From a bacterium (lineage in GTDB: Bacteria; Patescibacteriota; Minisyncoccia; Phycocordibacterales; PALSA-1337): 14,582 nucleotides of DNA. Every line of letters begins with the position of its first letter. Position 1 is the first letter of the stretch. The notes beneath the pieces are model-generated. The model worked only from the letters and a program-made list of their open reading frames with translations, searched no databases and was not told the origin of the DNA. Position numbers and translations under genes: made by a program. Shown here piece after piece: positions 1-7,422 of this stretch. The DNA lies in contig JAUSHF010000052.1 in NCBI GenBank assembly GCA_030648705.1, positions 1 through 14,582 of the forward strand. The letters run 5' to 3'.

Positions 1-2
1 AA

Positions 3-119
3 AAAGAACAAAAAATCACCGATGCTATTTGGGAAGAGAAAAATATAGAGCAAACAAAAAACCGAACAAAAAACCGCGCCTTCCTTTGTTCAAAATGTGA
101 AATCCGTCGAATTTTTTAA
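3..119 (+). CDS. C-terminal fragment of an unidentified protein (5' end outside the window)
   Basis: An open frame runs in from the window edge and ends at TAA (117-119), giving about 38 residues. The visible tail is Lys/Glu-rich, contains the duplicated tetrapeptide TKNR-TKNR, and ends with a Cys-x-x-Cys pair (CSKC) and a basic end (RRIF). The frame is open across the whole stretch while the other two forward frames are interrupted. It lies 47 nt before mraY on the same strand. The family cannot be named from this tail; the CxxC could be half of a zinc site. No terminator is visible after it. Confidence 0.4.
   Translation, partial: KEQKITDAIWEEKNIEQTKNRTKNRAFLCSKCEIRRIF
53..76 (+). repeat. 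Perfect 12-bp tandem direct repeat, in frame
   Basis: AACAAAAAACCG occurs twice in direct succession (53-64 and 65-76). It duplicates exactly four codons (TKNR) of the partial gene, so the frame is preserved. The copies are identical, which suggests a recent slippage event. Confidence 0.85.
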
Positions 120-149
120 ACCTTCTAAACCTATACTATAGAAAGATTT

Positions 150-158
150 TGTGATAAT
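150..158 (+). promoter_or_regulatory. Extended -10 promoter of mraY, leaderless type
   Basis: TGTGATAAT (TGn plus GATAAT at 153-158) lies 8 nt before the mraY ATG at 167. Transcription normally starts about 7 nt after the -10 box, so the mRNA would begin at or within two bases of the start codon. There is no purine-rich SD sequence; the intervening bases are CTTATTTT. No good -35 is seen, as is common for extended -10 promoters. Confidence 0.6.
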
Positions 159-166
159 CTTATTTT

Positions 167-1300
167 ATGAATTTCCCGATAGACATCATAAGCAGAGAAT
201 TATCTTCCGTGATAGGTATAGCTCTGGCAGCAGCTGGAATTTCCTTCATCTTTGCGCCTTTTTTAATACATTTTCTGTATAAATATAAGATAGTCAGAAA
301 TGGCAAATATGATTCCACACTCTCACTAGAAAGCAGAAAGGATAAACACAATGTTCCTGTAATGGGAGGGTTGGTCGTGATTTTTACAGTTGCTCTCATA
401 ACTATTATTTTTAACTGGTCTCGAACATATACATGGGTTCCTATTGGAGTTATGCTTTTCTCTGCCCTCCTTGGAGGTATAGACGATTTACTAAATATTT
501 TCGGAACAAAACGCAGATTCCGATCTATCAAACAAACCATAACTCTAATAAAAGTTCATAAGAATTATTTTATCAGATTATTTTTACTAATCACTTTACC
601 TTGGGTAATTTTTAGACGTGCAGTATCTTTCCTTGGATCAAATCCTGGAACAGGAGTACATGTTCATGAAAAATTAATATTGCAATTCATAGCTGGAGGT
701 GTAACCGCTTGGTGGATTTTCTGGAAACTCGGCGAGCGTTGGCAGTTTATAGACATTCCTTTCGCGGGCTTAGTAGACATTAGCTGGCTCATAGTTCCTC
801 TGATTATTTTTTTGGTAATGTTTACAGCAAATGCAGTAAATATAGCCGATGGGATGGATGGACTTGCAGGAGGAATGCTCATACCCACATTCTGCGCTTT
901 GGCATTTTTAAGTTCAGTAACAGGATCAAATGAATTAGCACTCCTCAATGCTACAGTAGCAGGTTCTCTAATCGCCTATACATATTTCAATATTAAACCA
1001 GCTCGTTTTCAAATGGGTGACGTAGGATCTCTCGGTCTCGGTGCCCTCCTCGCCATTAATGCCATAGCTATTAATCAATTTCTTCCGCTACTACTAATCG
1101 GCTTCATGTTCTATGTAGAAGCATGGTCAGTAATAATTCAGATTATCGGTAGAGTATTATTCGGTCGTAGAATATTTAAAATGGCACCCATACATCACCA
1201 TTTCGAATTAATAGGTTGGAGTGAAGAGAAGACTATTATGCGTTTCTGGATTGTCCATCTTCTCTTTGTAATTCTCGGCGTGTGGTTTGCACTTCATTAA
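167..1300 (+). CDS. mraY: Phospho-N-acetylmuramoyl-pentapeptide-transferase MraY
   Basis: This integral membrane enzyme moves phospho-MurNAc-pentapeptide from UDP to undecaprenyl phosphate to make lipid I. Signature regions are all visible: PVMGG (64-68), the catalytic/Mg-binding pair in GGIDDLLN (103-110), NAVNIADGMDGLAGG (222-236), QMGDVGSLGLG (282-292) and the histidine motif MAPIHHHFEL (339-348). Many hydrophobic helices are spread along the chain. At 377 aa it is slightly longer than the usual 320-360; the extra length lies in the loop at about 117-178, between the DD motif and the next conserved part. A leaderless-type promoter precedes it. It is not followed by other cell-wall genes, unlike the classical dcw cluster. 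The assignment is secure. Confidence 0.96.
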   Translation: MNFPIDIISRELSSVIGIALAAAGISFIFAPFLIHFLYKYKIVRNGKYDSTLSLESRKDKHNVPVMGGLVVIFTVALITIIFNWSRTYTWVPIGVMLFSALLGGIDDLLNIFGTKRRFRSIKQTITLIKVHKNYFIRLFLLITLPWVIFRRAVSFLGSNPGTGVHVHEKLILQFIAGGVTAWWIFWKLGERWQFIDIPFAGLVDISWLIVPLIIFLVMFTANAVNIADGMDGLAGGMLIPTFCALAFLSSVTGSNELALLNATVAGSLIAYTYFNIKPARFQMGDVGSLGLGALLAINAIAINQFLPLLLIGFMFYVEAWSVIIQIIGRVLFGRRIFKMAPIHHHFELIGWSEEKTIMRFWIVHLLFVILGVWFALH

Positions 1301-1360
1301 AAATATAATGGAAAAAAGTAGCTAGAGAAGTTAAAAAATACTCTCGTAAATTTTTAAAAA

Positions 1361-2089
1361 ATGAAATATTTAAATTGGAAAATAGAAAAAATAGACAGTA
1401 ATTCCCCTTCCAAAATAGAAGAGATGTATTCTAATGGTTTCGTTTTTACGCGTATTGATAAAAATATAATGCATCAAACCAGAAGTGTCAGAATGAAGCT
1501 CGCAGATTTTGATCTCAGCAGTGAAAATAAAAGAATTTTAAAAAAGGTTGAAAATGTAGAAATGAAAAAGGTTAGCCTTCCACTTCCTTTGGCTTCAGAA
1601 GATAATAAAAATGGATATAACTGGAGTATTGGTAAAATGGCAAAAGATTTCTATGAGACAAAATTCGGTAGCGGTATTATGAGTGCTCAAAAAATTAAAG
1701 AGATTTTGACAGACGGTTCGAAAAGTAATTTTAATTCCTTATTAACTTTTGATAATGTTAATGATTCTTCATTGAATTCTGTGGGGTATGTAATCTGTTA
1801 TGAAAATTCTAAAATAATGCATTACTCATATCCTTTCTACGATTTGAAAAAGATAGAAGACATAGAAATACCAAATAATTCTCTCCCTAAGAGTATTGGG
1901 CTCGGAATGATGACTAAAGCTGTGTTAGATGCAAAGAATAGAGGATTAGAATATGTATATTTAGGATCTCTACAGCGACCTTCTGATGTTTACAAACTCC
2001 AATTCAAAGGAATGGAATGGTTTGACGGTGAAAAATGGGAAACGGATTTATATAAAGTCAAGAATATCCTCTTAGACAAAACGTGTTAG
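1361..2089 (+). CDS. Arginyl/leucyl-tRNA-protein transferase-like (ATE/Bpt, GNAT-fold) protein
   Basis: The 242-aa protein resembles the aminoacyl-tRNA:protein transferase group that adds an amino acid to protein N-termini. The N-terminal part has YSNGFVFTR (23-31), QTRSVRMKL (39-47) and FDLSSENKRIL (50-60), the pattern 'GF.(R)...Q.RSVR....F..S...RRIL' of Bpt/Ate proteins. The C-terminal half has a GNAT-like block, GLGMMTKAVLDAK then GLEYVYLG (180-202), and a Y-x-LQFKGMEWFDG stretch (211-223). The Cys cluster typical of Ate1/Bpt N-termini is absent, so activity or substrate may differ. It starts 60 nt after mraY on the same strand and may share its transcript; a weak -10 (TAAATT, 1347-1352) could also give a leaderless mRNA. 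There is no SD sequence. Family resemblance is from memory, so the specific function is uncertain. Confidence 0.55.
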   Translation: MKYLNWKIEKIDSNSPSKIEEMYSNGFVFTRIDKNIMHQTRSVRMKLADFDLSSENKRILKKVENVEMKKVSLPLPLASEDNKNGYNWSIGKMAKDFYETKFGSGIMSAQKIKEILTDGSKSNFNSLLTFDNVNDSSLNSVGYVICYENSKIMHYSYPFYDLKKIEDIEIPNNSLPKSIGLGMMTKAVLDAKNRGLEYVYLGSLQRPSDVYKLQFKGMEWFDGEKWETDLYKVKNILLDKTC

Positions 2090-2147
2090 AATCATAATGG
2101 ATAGTTAGTCTCACAAACCCACAAAATTCAAACCACATTAAAGTCGT

Positions 2148-2474
2148 ATGACCACAAACAGACTCCATCCTGTACAAATTTTAAACAGTCTGGTTCCATT
2201 GCCACTATCTCAAATCATCAGTTTCTGTCATGTGAATGGTAATCGTAGGAGATGTCCTTTTATACACCTTCATCACGGCAAGAATTTACATAACATCTGT
2301 CTTTATGGACAAGACGATGTTTTGGCTCATTTAGGGATCAAATTTGGTGGTCGCAGACCGAATTGTGTCTGTGTCAATAATGATGATTTCGGAAGCACCA
2401 AATCCAATTCCTTGAGTTACGACGGTTCTAGGCGTGATAGTGAAAGAGTAAGATTCCTGCTTAGTACCGCTTGA
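2148..2474 (+). CDS. Orphan hypothetical protein, 108 aa, Arg/His/Cys-rich
   Basis: I do not recognise a family. The protein has a hydrophobic N-terminal part (to about residue 27), then a region rich in Arg, His and Cys (CHVNGNRRRC, LHHGKNLHNIC, CVCVNN), which could bind metal or nucleic acid, and a charged C-terminus. The G+C content is visibly higher than in neighbouring genes. A strong rho-independent terminator begins 24 nt after its stop and works on this strand, which supports transcription here. A CATAAT box (2093-2098) could serve as -10 with a leader of about 43 nt. No SD is seen. A structured non-coding RNA ending at the terminator is an alternative. Confidence 0.45.
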   Translation: MTTNRLHPVQILNSLVPLPLSQIISFCHVNGNRRRCPFIHLHHGKNLHNICLYGQDDVLAHLGIKFGGRRPNCVCVNNDDFGSTKSNSLSYDGSRRDSERVRFLLSTA

Positions 2475-2497
2475 ATTTGAATTATGATTAATTCTTT

Positions 2498-2536
2498 GGG
2501 GGCGCTCGGACTTCGTCCGAGCGCCCCTCTTTTTTT
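2498..2536 (+). terminator. Strong rho-independent terminator
   Basis: A perfect 13-bp GC-rich stem (2499-2511 with 2515-2527) with loop TTC is followed by a T-rich tail (2528-2536). The minus-strand reading has no T-tract, so it acts on plus-strand transcripts. The remaining bases to 2593 hold only T-rich sequence and no gene. Confidence 0.93.
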
Positions 2537-2593
2537 ACAACCCTTTTTTACCATCTCTTCCCTATTTATTTTTTTAAAAATCTTCCTTATAAA

Positions 2594-3340
2594 TTATTTA
2601 ATTGAATTTTTATATTCCAAAGCCGACTTTAATACCGCTTCCAACATAAACTTTTCATAATCATCTTTACTTCCTCCTGTTTGAGCTTTCTCAAGTGATG
2701 TTACATAAATTCTTCTATCTTCTGGGTGAATAATGACTGGAGGATAATTATTTTGAAGGAGTATTAGATTAAGTAAAAGTCTAGCCGTTCTACCATTACC
2801 ATCCACAAAAGGATGAATGGACACTAAACGATAATGAGCCTCGATAGCCGTTAATACAGGATGATCATTAGTCTCTCTTAACCACATCATAAATTCTTCC
2901 ATAAGCTTTGATACTGAGTCCGCATTCGGCATTACTGAAGTAGAACCCGATATTCTCACAGGAACAGAACGAATACGACCAGCATTCACATCGTCATTTT
3001 TTTGCAAAAGAATTCTGTGTATATCTAAAATAACCGCCAAAGCAATATCACTAGATTTTTTATTATTTTTTACAAATTCTTTGACAAATTCCACAGCTTC
3101 TGCATGATTCTTTGCTTCTATCAATTCTCTTAACTGTTTACCTTCTATACTTATGTCTTTCTCCACCACAAGTGCAGTCTCTTGACGAGTTAATGTATTA
3201 CCCTCTAAGGCATTAGAAGTGTACGTCAGTTCAATACGATACCAATCATCAAGGTTCTTTACAAGCGCAGTATCCAGCACTCCGAATTTCTCTATTTCAG
3301 CTTTAATTTCATCTATTTTTTGAATAAATTCCTGTCTCAT
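2594..3340 (-). CDS. Fic family protein (class II, with N-terminal inhibitory motif)
   Basis: Fic enzymes usually transfer AMP from ATP to a hydroxyl group of a target protein. The catalytic motif HPFVDGNGRTAR (176-187) is complete, including His176 and the Asn-Gly-Arg part. The N-terminal segment contains SNALEG (42-47), which matches the inhibitory pattern (S/T)xxxE(G/N) whose Glu blocks productive ATP binding; this places it in class II, regulated in cis. The 248-aa length suits a single-domain Fic with no added winged helix. It starts 24 nt after the helicase stop on the same strand, yet an extended -10 box (3350-3358) could start a separate, leaderless mRNA. No separate antitoxin gene lies next to it, consistent with self-inhibition. 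The target protein is unknown. Confidence 0.92.
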   Translation of the reverse strand: MRQEFIQKIDEIKAEIEKFGVLDTALVKNLDDWYRIELTYTSNALEGNTLTRQETALVVEKDISIEGKQLRELIEAKNHAEAVEFVKEFVKNNKKSSDIALAVILDIHRILLQKNDDVNAGRIRSVPVRISGSTSVMPNADSVSKLMEEFMMWLRETNDHPVLTAIEAHYRLVSIHPFVDGNGRTARLLLNLILLQNNYPPVIIHPEDRRIYVTSLEKAQTGGSKDDYEKFMLEAVLKSALEYKNSIK

Positions 3341-3349
3341 TTGCCTTTA

Positions 3350-3358
3350 ATCATATCA
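3350..3358 (-). promoter_or_regulatory. Extended -10 promoter of fic, leaderless type
   Basis: On the minus strand TGATATGAT (TGn plus TATGAT, 3355-3350) ends 9 nt before the fic ATG. It sits in the 24-nt gap after the helicase gene, so fic may be transcribed both from this box and by readthrough. AAAGG lies 4 nt from the ATG and could be a chance SD look-alike. Confidence 0.5.
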
Positions 3359-3364
3359 GATAAA

Positions 3365-5206
3365 TCATCTTTTTAAAAATAATCTGACTAAACGTATATC
3401 TCTATAAGAAACATTTGCACCCAGCTTATTTTTAATAGGCGCTAAATGCATATCTTTATTCTCTTCCATCTGTTCATCGAACACCATCTCTATTTCATGA
3501 AAGCGATTTCTAGGAACTTCACTTCTCAAATATTCAATATCAATATCCTGCACACTATCTATACCCTGTACACCACTCACTCCATCATCCTCATCTTTTT
3601 TACCGATACCAATTATTTTCTCAATATGATCTATTATTGTTTCTTCTTTTAATCCCCTTTCTCGCGCCATATCTGCTAAAGACTTTTTCTCTTCTAAGAG
3701 TTTCTTTGTTTGCTTTAAAGTATCTACCTGCGCTTCCAGTACATTATGTTTAGAATTTTTAAAATTTCGATTTTTAATATTTTCACCTCTCTTCATTACA
3801 GAAAAATTTTGCAAATCTCTCTTATCCACTTTTTGCATTCTTCCTTCTGTAATCTTATGCAAAAAATCTTTTTGCATTTCTTCTACTTTTTCTTTGCCTA
3901 AAAAATTTAGATTATCAGCATTATCATCCGACCTATTTCTCAGCCCCTCATCTATTTCCAACACCTCAGAATTCACCTCTAAAGCCATTCTATTTATACC
4001 TAGCAAGCGAAGCCCCTCTAAAGAGCGGACTCGCGATAAAGCCACGTATCCCATGCCTTTTTCGAAGGTTCTAGATAAATCCACGTCTACAGCATCTAAG
4101 CTCATTCCTTGGCTCTTATGGACCGTTATAGCCCATGCTAGACGCAAAGGATACTGCCTAATCTCGGCCTTAATACTGCCCTCATCATCTATTCTCCAGA
4201 AAGTCTTCTCAGCCATAACAACATCCCCAGTATTAGTCTCTACTATCGGATCGCCACTAATAGAGCTGAAGCCAGAAATCACACCGAGCGTCCCATTCAC
4301 ATATCCCTTTTCAAAATTATTTTTTACAAACATCACACGCGCACCGATTTTTAAAAGAAGTTTATCTGGAGCCAGACAGCCCTTTTTTAAATTTTCTACT
4401 AAATTTTTCGCACCACTTGCTGTCATATTAAAAACATATTCTTTGCCGAGTAATTTTCTAAGCTCTTTATGATTCAAGGTGTCCACGTCTACGTTATGAG
4501 TGTAAAGACGAGTTCTCTCACTAACGACACCTTCAGAATTATTCTGCCAACTATTATTCGTACCGATACCAGTCATTTCTAAACGTCTATTCTCTAAACA
4601 TGCCAAAGTATCTTCATTCACACGATTTCCTCTGATATCATTTAACACCTTTAAAAAACCATCATCCTTTTGACGATATTGTTCTTCTAGATAACAAACC
4701 TTAAAATCAGAATTTTTCCAAGACTCTGAATGATACGCAAAACGCGCTGGTTCGTCATAAGAATCTGAAATAGGTGGAAGTTGAAAAAAGTCTCCGCAAA
4801 GCACTATTTGCATTCCACCGAATGGCAAATCTTTATTTTTCTTAAATCTTCGAGCTATTCTGTCTATTGAATCTAGGCGAAAATGGTTTAGCATAGAGAT
4901 CTCATCAATTATTAAGACTTTTGCCTTTTCAAAATTTTTCACCAAATGTTTCTTCGTCATCAATAAATTTAAATCGTATTCAGAAATTCCACTTTTTATA
5001 CCGAGTCCACTCCACGAATGGATAGTAGTTCCACCCATATGTGTAGCAGCTATTCCAGTAGAAGCTGTAATACCCACATTCACTCCGTACTCACGAAGAT
5101 AATCTATATACTGATTAAGCACAAAAGTCTTACCAGATCCCGCAGGACCAGTTAAAAAAACATTGTTACCCATCTTTAATACATCGAGCGCCTCCTTCTG
5201 TGTCAT
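3365..5206 (-). CDS. PIF1-like/RecD-type superfamily 1 DNA helicase with C-terminal helix-turn-helix region
   Basis: This is a 5'-3' type DNA helicase of the PIF1/RecD group. Walker A is GPAGSGKT (20-27), Walker B is VLIIDEISML (97-106), motif III is IVLCGDFFQLPP (134-145), followed by LEEQYRQ (173-179), and late motifs TVHKSQGMSL (361-370) and GYVALSRVRSLEGL (386-399). After the ATPase core comes a Lys/Glu-rich linker and a small helical region (about 503-540, KSLADMARERGLKEETI) like the helix-turn-helix found at the end of some PIF1/RecQ-type helicases. PIF1 helicases resolve G-quadruplexes and R-loops; the role here is not shown by context. It is the first gene of a two-gene unit with fic and is divergent from the toxin-antitoxin operon. 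Its -10 box predicts a leaderless mRNA. Confidence 0.9.
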   Translation of the reverse strand: MTQKEALDVLKMGNNVFLTGPAGSGKTFVLNQYIDYLREYGVNVGITASTGIAATHMGGTTIHSWSGLGIKSGISEYDLNLLMTKKHLVKNFEKAKVLIIDEISMLNHFRLDSIDRIARRFKKNKDLPFGGMQIVLCGDFFQLPPISDSYDEPARFAYHSESWKNSDFKVCYLEEQYRQKDDGFLKVLNDIRGNRVNEDTLACLENRRLEMTGIGTNNSWQNNSEGVVSERTRLYTHNVDVDTLNHKELRKLLGKEYVFNMTASGAKNLVENLKKGCLAPDKLLLKIGARVMFVKNNFEKGYVNGTLGVISGFSSISGDPIVETNTGDVVMAEKTFWRIDDEGSIKAEIRQYPLRLAWAITVHKSQGMSLDAVDVDLSRTFEKGMGYVALSRVRSLEGLRLLGINRMALEVNSEVLEIDEGLRNRSDDNADNLNFLGKEKVEEMQKDFLHKITEGRMQKVDKRDLQNFSVMKRGENIKNRNFKNSKHNVLEAQVDTLKQTKKLLEEKKSLADMARERGLKEETIIDHIEKIIGIGKKDEDDGVSGVQGIDSVQDIDIEYLRSEVPRNRFHEIEMVFDEQMEENKDMHLAPIKNKLGANVSYRDIRLVRLFLKR

Positions 5207-5213
5207 AAGAAAG

Positions 5214-5222
5214 AGTATATCA
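5214..5222 (-). promoter_or_regulatory. Extended -10 promoter of the helicase gene, leaderless type
   Basis: On the minus strand TGATATACT (TGn plus TATACT, 5219-5214) ends 7 nt before the ATG at 5206, so transcription should start essentially at the start codon. The box overlaps an inverted repeat GTATAT-CAT-ATATAC (5215-5229) and the 10-mer TATCATATAT (5218-5227), which recurs in the toxin-antitoxin promoter at 5311-5320. Confidence 0.6.
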
Positions 5223-5304
5223 TATATACATGTACGAGAAATAGAAACTTTATGAATTTTTTATAAAAAATGTTTTATAACGATTTCGGTGCCGTTTTTT
5301 CTGA

Positions 5305-5341
5305 TTGACTTATCATATATGATGATATATGATATTATCAT
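5305..5341 (+). promoter_or_regulatory. Promoter and palindromic operator of the toxin-antitoxin operon
   Basis: A -35 box TTGACT (5305-5310), a 17-bp spacer and a -10 box TATGAT (5328-5333) form a near-consensus promoter. The spacer holds a perfect 12-bp palindrome ATCATATATGAT (5312-5323), followed by an inverted repeat ATGATA (5322-5327) with TATCAT (5336-5341). This is what is expected for autorepression by a ribbon-helix-helix antitoxin. Predicted start near 5340 gives a 27-nt leader with no purine-rich SD. Confidence 0.8.
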
Positions 5342-5366
5342 ACATTACTAATCTAACTTATTTTAT

Positions 5367-5594
5367 ATGACTACCATATCCGTACCTATGCCTAAGGATT
5401 TACTTGAATTCGTCGACAGAATAATACTCTCTGGCGAAGCTGAGAACCGTGCTCAAGCTATCAGAAAAGCTATTCGTAAAATGCGAGAACAGACAGAAAT
5501 TAATGATATTTTAGAAGCGTCCCGCCAAATCAAAGAAGGTGTTTCCTATTCTGGTAGTCTAAAGGATATTCTAAAACACAGAAAAAATGCTTAG
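5367..5594 (+). CDS. Ribbon-helix-helix (CopG/ParD-type) antitoxin
   Basis: The 75-aa protein opens with the beta-strand TTISVPMP and two helices containing SGEAENRAQAIRKAIRKM, the classical ribbon-helix-helix DNA-binding fold (residues 1-45). The C-terminal tail (about 46-75) should wrap and neutralise the toxin. The downstream gene starts inside its last codons (8-bp overlap), the usual coupling of an antitoxin-toxin pair that keeps the antitoxin in excess. The palindromes in the promoter are the probable binding sites of the dimer and of the toxin-antitoxin complex. Confidence 0.88.
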   Translation: MTTISVPMPKDLLEFVDRIILSGEAENRAQAIRKAIRKMREQTEINDILEASRQIKEGVSYSGSLKDILKHRKNA

Positions 5595-5847
5595 CATCAT
5601 ATATTCTGAAAAATTTATTTCCCAATTTGAATCTTTGGACTCAAAAATACAAAAGATAGCCAAAAAGAAAATAGATAATTTCAAGAAAAATCACAAGCAC
5701 CCCTCTCTAAAGACACATAAACTTAACGGCATCCTCGCTGATTATTTTTCTTTTTCTGTAGATTACGAAATCAGAATTGTTTTTGAATTTGGTAAGAAAG
5801 ATACTGTGCATTTTTTAAAGATCGGAGATCATAGTATTTATAAATAA
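5587..5847 (+). CDS. RelE/ParE superfamily toxin (RelE/YafQ-like mRNA interferase)
   Basis: The 86-aa protein has the fold pattern of the RelE/ParE group: two N-terminal helices (SEKFISQFESLDSKIQKIAKKKID), then beta-strands with HKLNGILADYFSFSVDYEIRIVFEF and an end of FLKIGDHSIYK. The Arg of YEIRIVF and the His in IGDH match positions used by RelE/YafQ/YoeB RNases, so cleavage of translated mRNA is more likely than gyrase poisoning, though ParE-like activity cannot be excluded. Its ATG overlaps the antitoxin stop (ATGCTTAG), so translation is coupled. Nothing recognisable lies in the roughly 100 nt that follow, apart from the next gene's promoter. Confidence 0.87.
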   Translation: MLSIIYSEKFISQFESLDSKIQKIAKKKIDNFKKNHKHPSLKTHKLNGILADYFSFSVDYEIRIVFEFGKKDTVHFLKIGDHSIYK

Positions 5848-5915
5848 CTGGTATTATTTCGTAGCTACTTGTATTATTTTGCCAATCATTCCGTCGATTA
5901 TTTTGTTGATTGTTT

Positions 5916-5944
5916 TTTACCAAATGTCTTTTTTAAGCTATACT
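5916..5944 (+). promoter_or_regulatory. Promoter of the Mpl-like ligase, leaderless type
   Basis: TTTACC (5916-5921), a 17-bp spacer and TATACT (5939-5944) form a sigma-70-like promoter. The -10 box ends 7 nt before the ATG at 5952, so the transcript should start at the initiation codon. No SD is possible in such a leader. Confidence 0.65.
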
Positions 5945-5951
5945 TGTTTTT

Positions 5952-7379
5952 ATGGATATAAACACAGTTAAGAAGGTGCATGTAATCGGAATTTGCGGTG
6001 TAGCTACTAGTGCTTTAGCGATAGCTTTTCATAATAAAGGTATTAAAGTCTCTGGCAGTGATAAAGGCTTTTATCCACCAGTATCTACTGAACTTGAGAA
6101 GACTGGTATAAATTTCTATGCGGGATGGCATCCAGAAAAAATGTCCGAGGGAGGCGACCCAGATATTATTATTATCGGCACAGCTTCAGGAAGCGCAAAT
6201 CCAGAAACTATTTATGCTAAGGAGAAAAACATAAAAACATATTCATTTGCAGAAGCGATCGGAGAATTTTTCGTTAAAGAGAAATCAATAGTCTGTGCAG
6301 GAACTTGGGGCAAAACTTCTTCCTCTACCCTACTTTCTTTTATACTAGAAAAAGCAAATTACAATCCTACATATATGTTCGGCGGAATTTCTTTATCTCA
6401 TGAATCCTCCGCAAAGTTAACTGATAGTAAATGGAGTGTATTCGAAGGAGATGAATATAAGAGTTCTCCGACAGATAATAATCCTAAATTTTTTTACTAT
6501 AAACCCACTCACCTATTATTAAGTGCTGTATCGTGGGATCATGCAGATTTATATCCCACCGAAGAATCTTATTTCGCTGTTTTTAATAAGTTAGTTTCTG
6601 ATATTCCTGAAGATGGTCTAATAGTTTATTGCAAAGATCATACAGGTGCAAATAAAATTTTAAATAATTATTCTGGTCATTCAGTGACATATGGAAAAAA
6701 ATACGACGGTGTAGATTATGGTTATTATGGTGTAGAACAAAATAAAAACGGTTTGCATTTTACTATAGAAAACGATAGAAAATGTTACGAAATAATATCA
6801 CCAATGATTGGCGAGTTTCAGGCTGAGAATATTACTGGTGCGTTTGCAATGGCGAGTTCTTTAGGAATAGTCACCGATGATGTTGTTAGCGCTATTCGCG
6901 AATTTAAAGGATTAAAAAGAAGGTTAGAAAAAAGATTTGAGGGAGAAGGTGCCAGTAAAAAAATCACTGTATTTGATGATATTGCTCACTCTCCAGAGAA
7001 AGCAAATTCTGTTCTCGAAAGTTTAAGAAAAATTTACAAAGGAAAAATAACCGTAGTCTTTGAACCGAATATTGGTGCCAGAAGAAGAGAGATTGTGCAT
7101 AAATATGATAATGCTTTCAAATTCGCAGATGAAGTCATAATCCCCCGCCTCACTAAATTGAAAATCAGTTCTGATGAGAATACTCCAATAGACGGTGAGG
7201 AATTAAATCAGATAATTTCAAAAACTCATAAAAATTCTAAATATATAGATGATGACAATTCTCTAGTCGAGTATTTAATAGAAAATTCTAAAGATGAAGA
7301 TATTATCGCTTTTCTGGGCGCCCACGGATTCCGAAATATGATAGAAGAGACTGTTTCGAAATTAAAAAATAATAAGTAA
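5952..7379 (+). CDS. Mur ligase, Mpl/MurC-like (UDP-MurNAc: peptide ligase)
   Basis: The protein has all three Mur ligase domains in 475 aa. The N-terminal Rossmann-like domain starts with VIGICGVATSALA (11-23), the UDP-MurNAc-binding loop. The ATP loop is AGTWGKTSSS (116-125). The central domain has FEGDEYKSSP (164-173) and a KFFYYKP...DHADLYPT pattern (179-203) that fits Mpl (murein tripeptide ligase, recycling) better than MurC. GEFQAENITGAFA (287-299) and FKGLKRRLE (318-326) lead into the third domain with DDIAHSPEKA (342-351). Two conserved positions are unusual: the loop His of GTHGKT is Trp, and the second His of AHHP is Ser. It could act as the cell's MurC or as Mpl; the window does not decide. 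It stands alone with its own promoter. Confidence 0.83.
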   Translation: MDINTVKKVHVIGICGVATSALAIAFHNKGIKVSGSDKGFYPPVSTELEKTGINFYAGWHPEKMSEGGDPDIIIIGTASGSANPETIYAKEKNIKTYSFAEAIGEFFVKEKSIVCAGTWGKTSSSTLLSFILEKANYNPTYMFGGISLSHESSAKLTDSKWSVFEGDEYKSSPTDNNPKFFYYKPTHLLLSAVSWDHADLYPTEESYFAVFNKLVSDIPEDGLIVYCKDHTGANKILNNYSGHSVTYGKKYDGVDYGYYGVEQNKNGLHFTIENDRKCYEIISPMIGEFQAENITGAFAMASSLGIVTDDVVSAIREFKGLKRRLEKRFEGEGASKKITVFDDIAHSPEKANSVLESLRKIYKGKITVVFEPNIGARRREIVHKYDNAFKFADEVIIPRLTKLKISSDENTPIDGEELNQIISKTHKNSKYIDDDNSLVEYLIENSKDEDIIAFLGAHGFRNMIEETVSKLKNNK

Positions 7380-7408
7380 AATCCGCGTGATGACAAGCAC
7401 GCGGATTT
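7379..7408. terminator. Hairpin between convergent genes, probable bidirectional terminator
   Basis: A perfect 11-bp stem (7379-7389 with 7398-7408) and an 8-nt loop lies right at the stop of the Mur ligase and before the end of the opposing gene. On the minus strand it is followed by a T-rich stretch; on the plus strand the T-run is short. Confidence 0.7.
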
Positions 7409-7422
7409 CGAAAAAATAATCA

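Noticed and set aside
159..170. CTTATTTTATGA shared by the starts of mraY and the antitoxin (5357-5368)
   Set aside because: T-rich sequence before ATG is common in this genome; a 12-base match in such low-complexity sequence could be chance.
3446..4472. Plus-strand open frames opposite the helicase (3446-3652 and 3894-4472)
   Set aside because: They are antisense shadows of a well-supported helicase gene; their proteins are low-complexity Ser/Phe/Lys-rich with no motifs.
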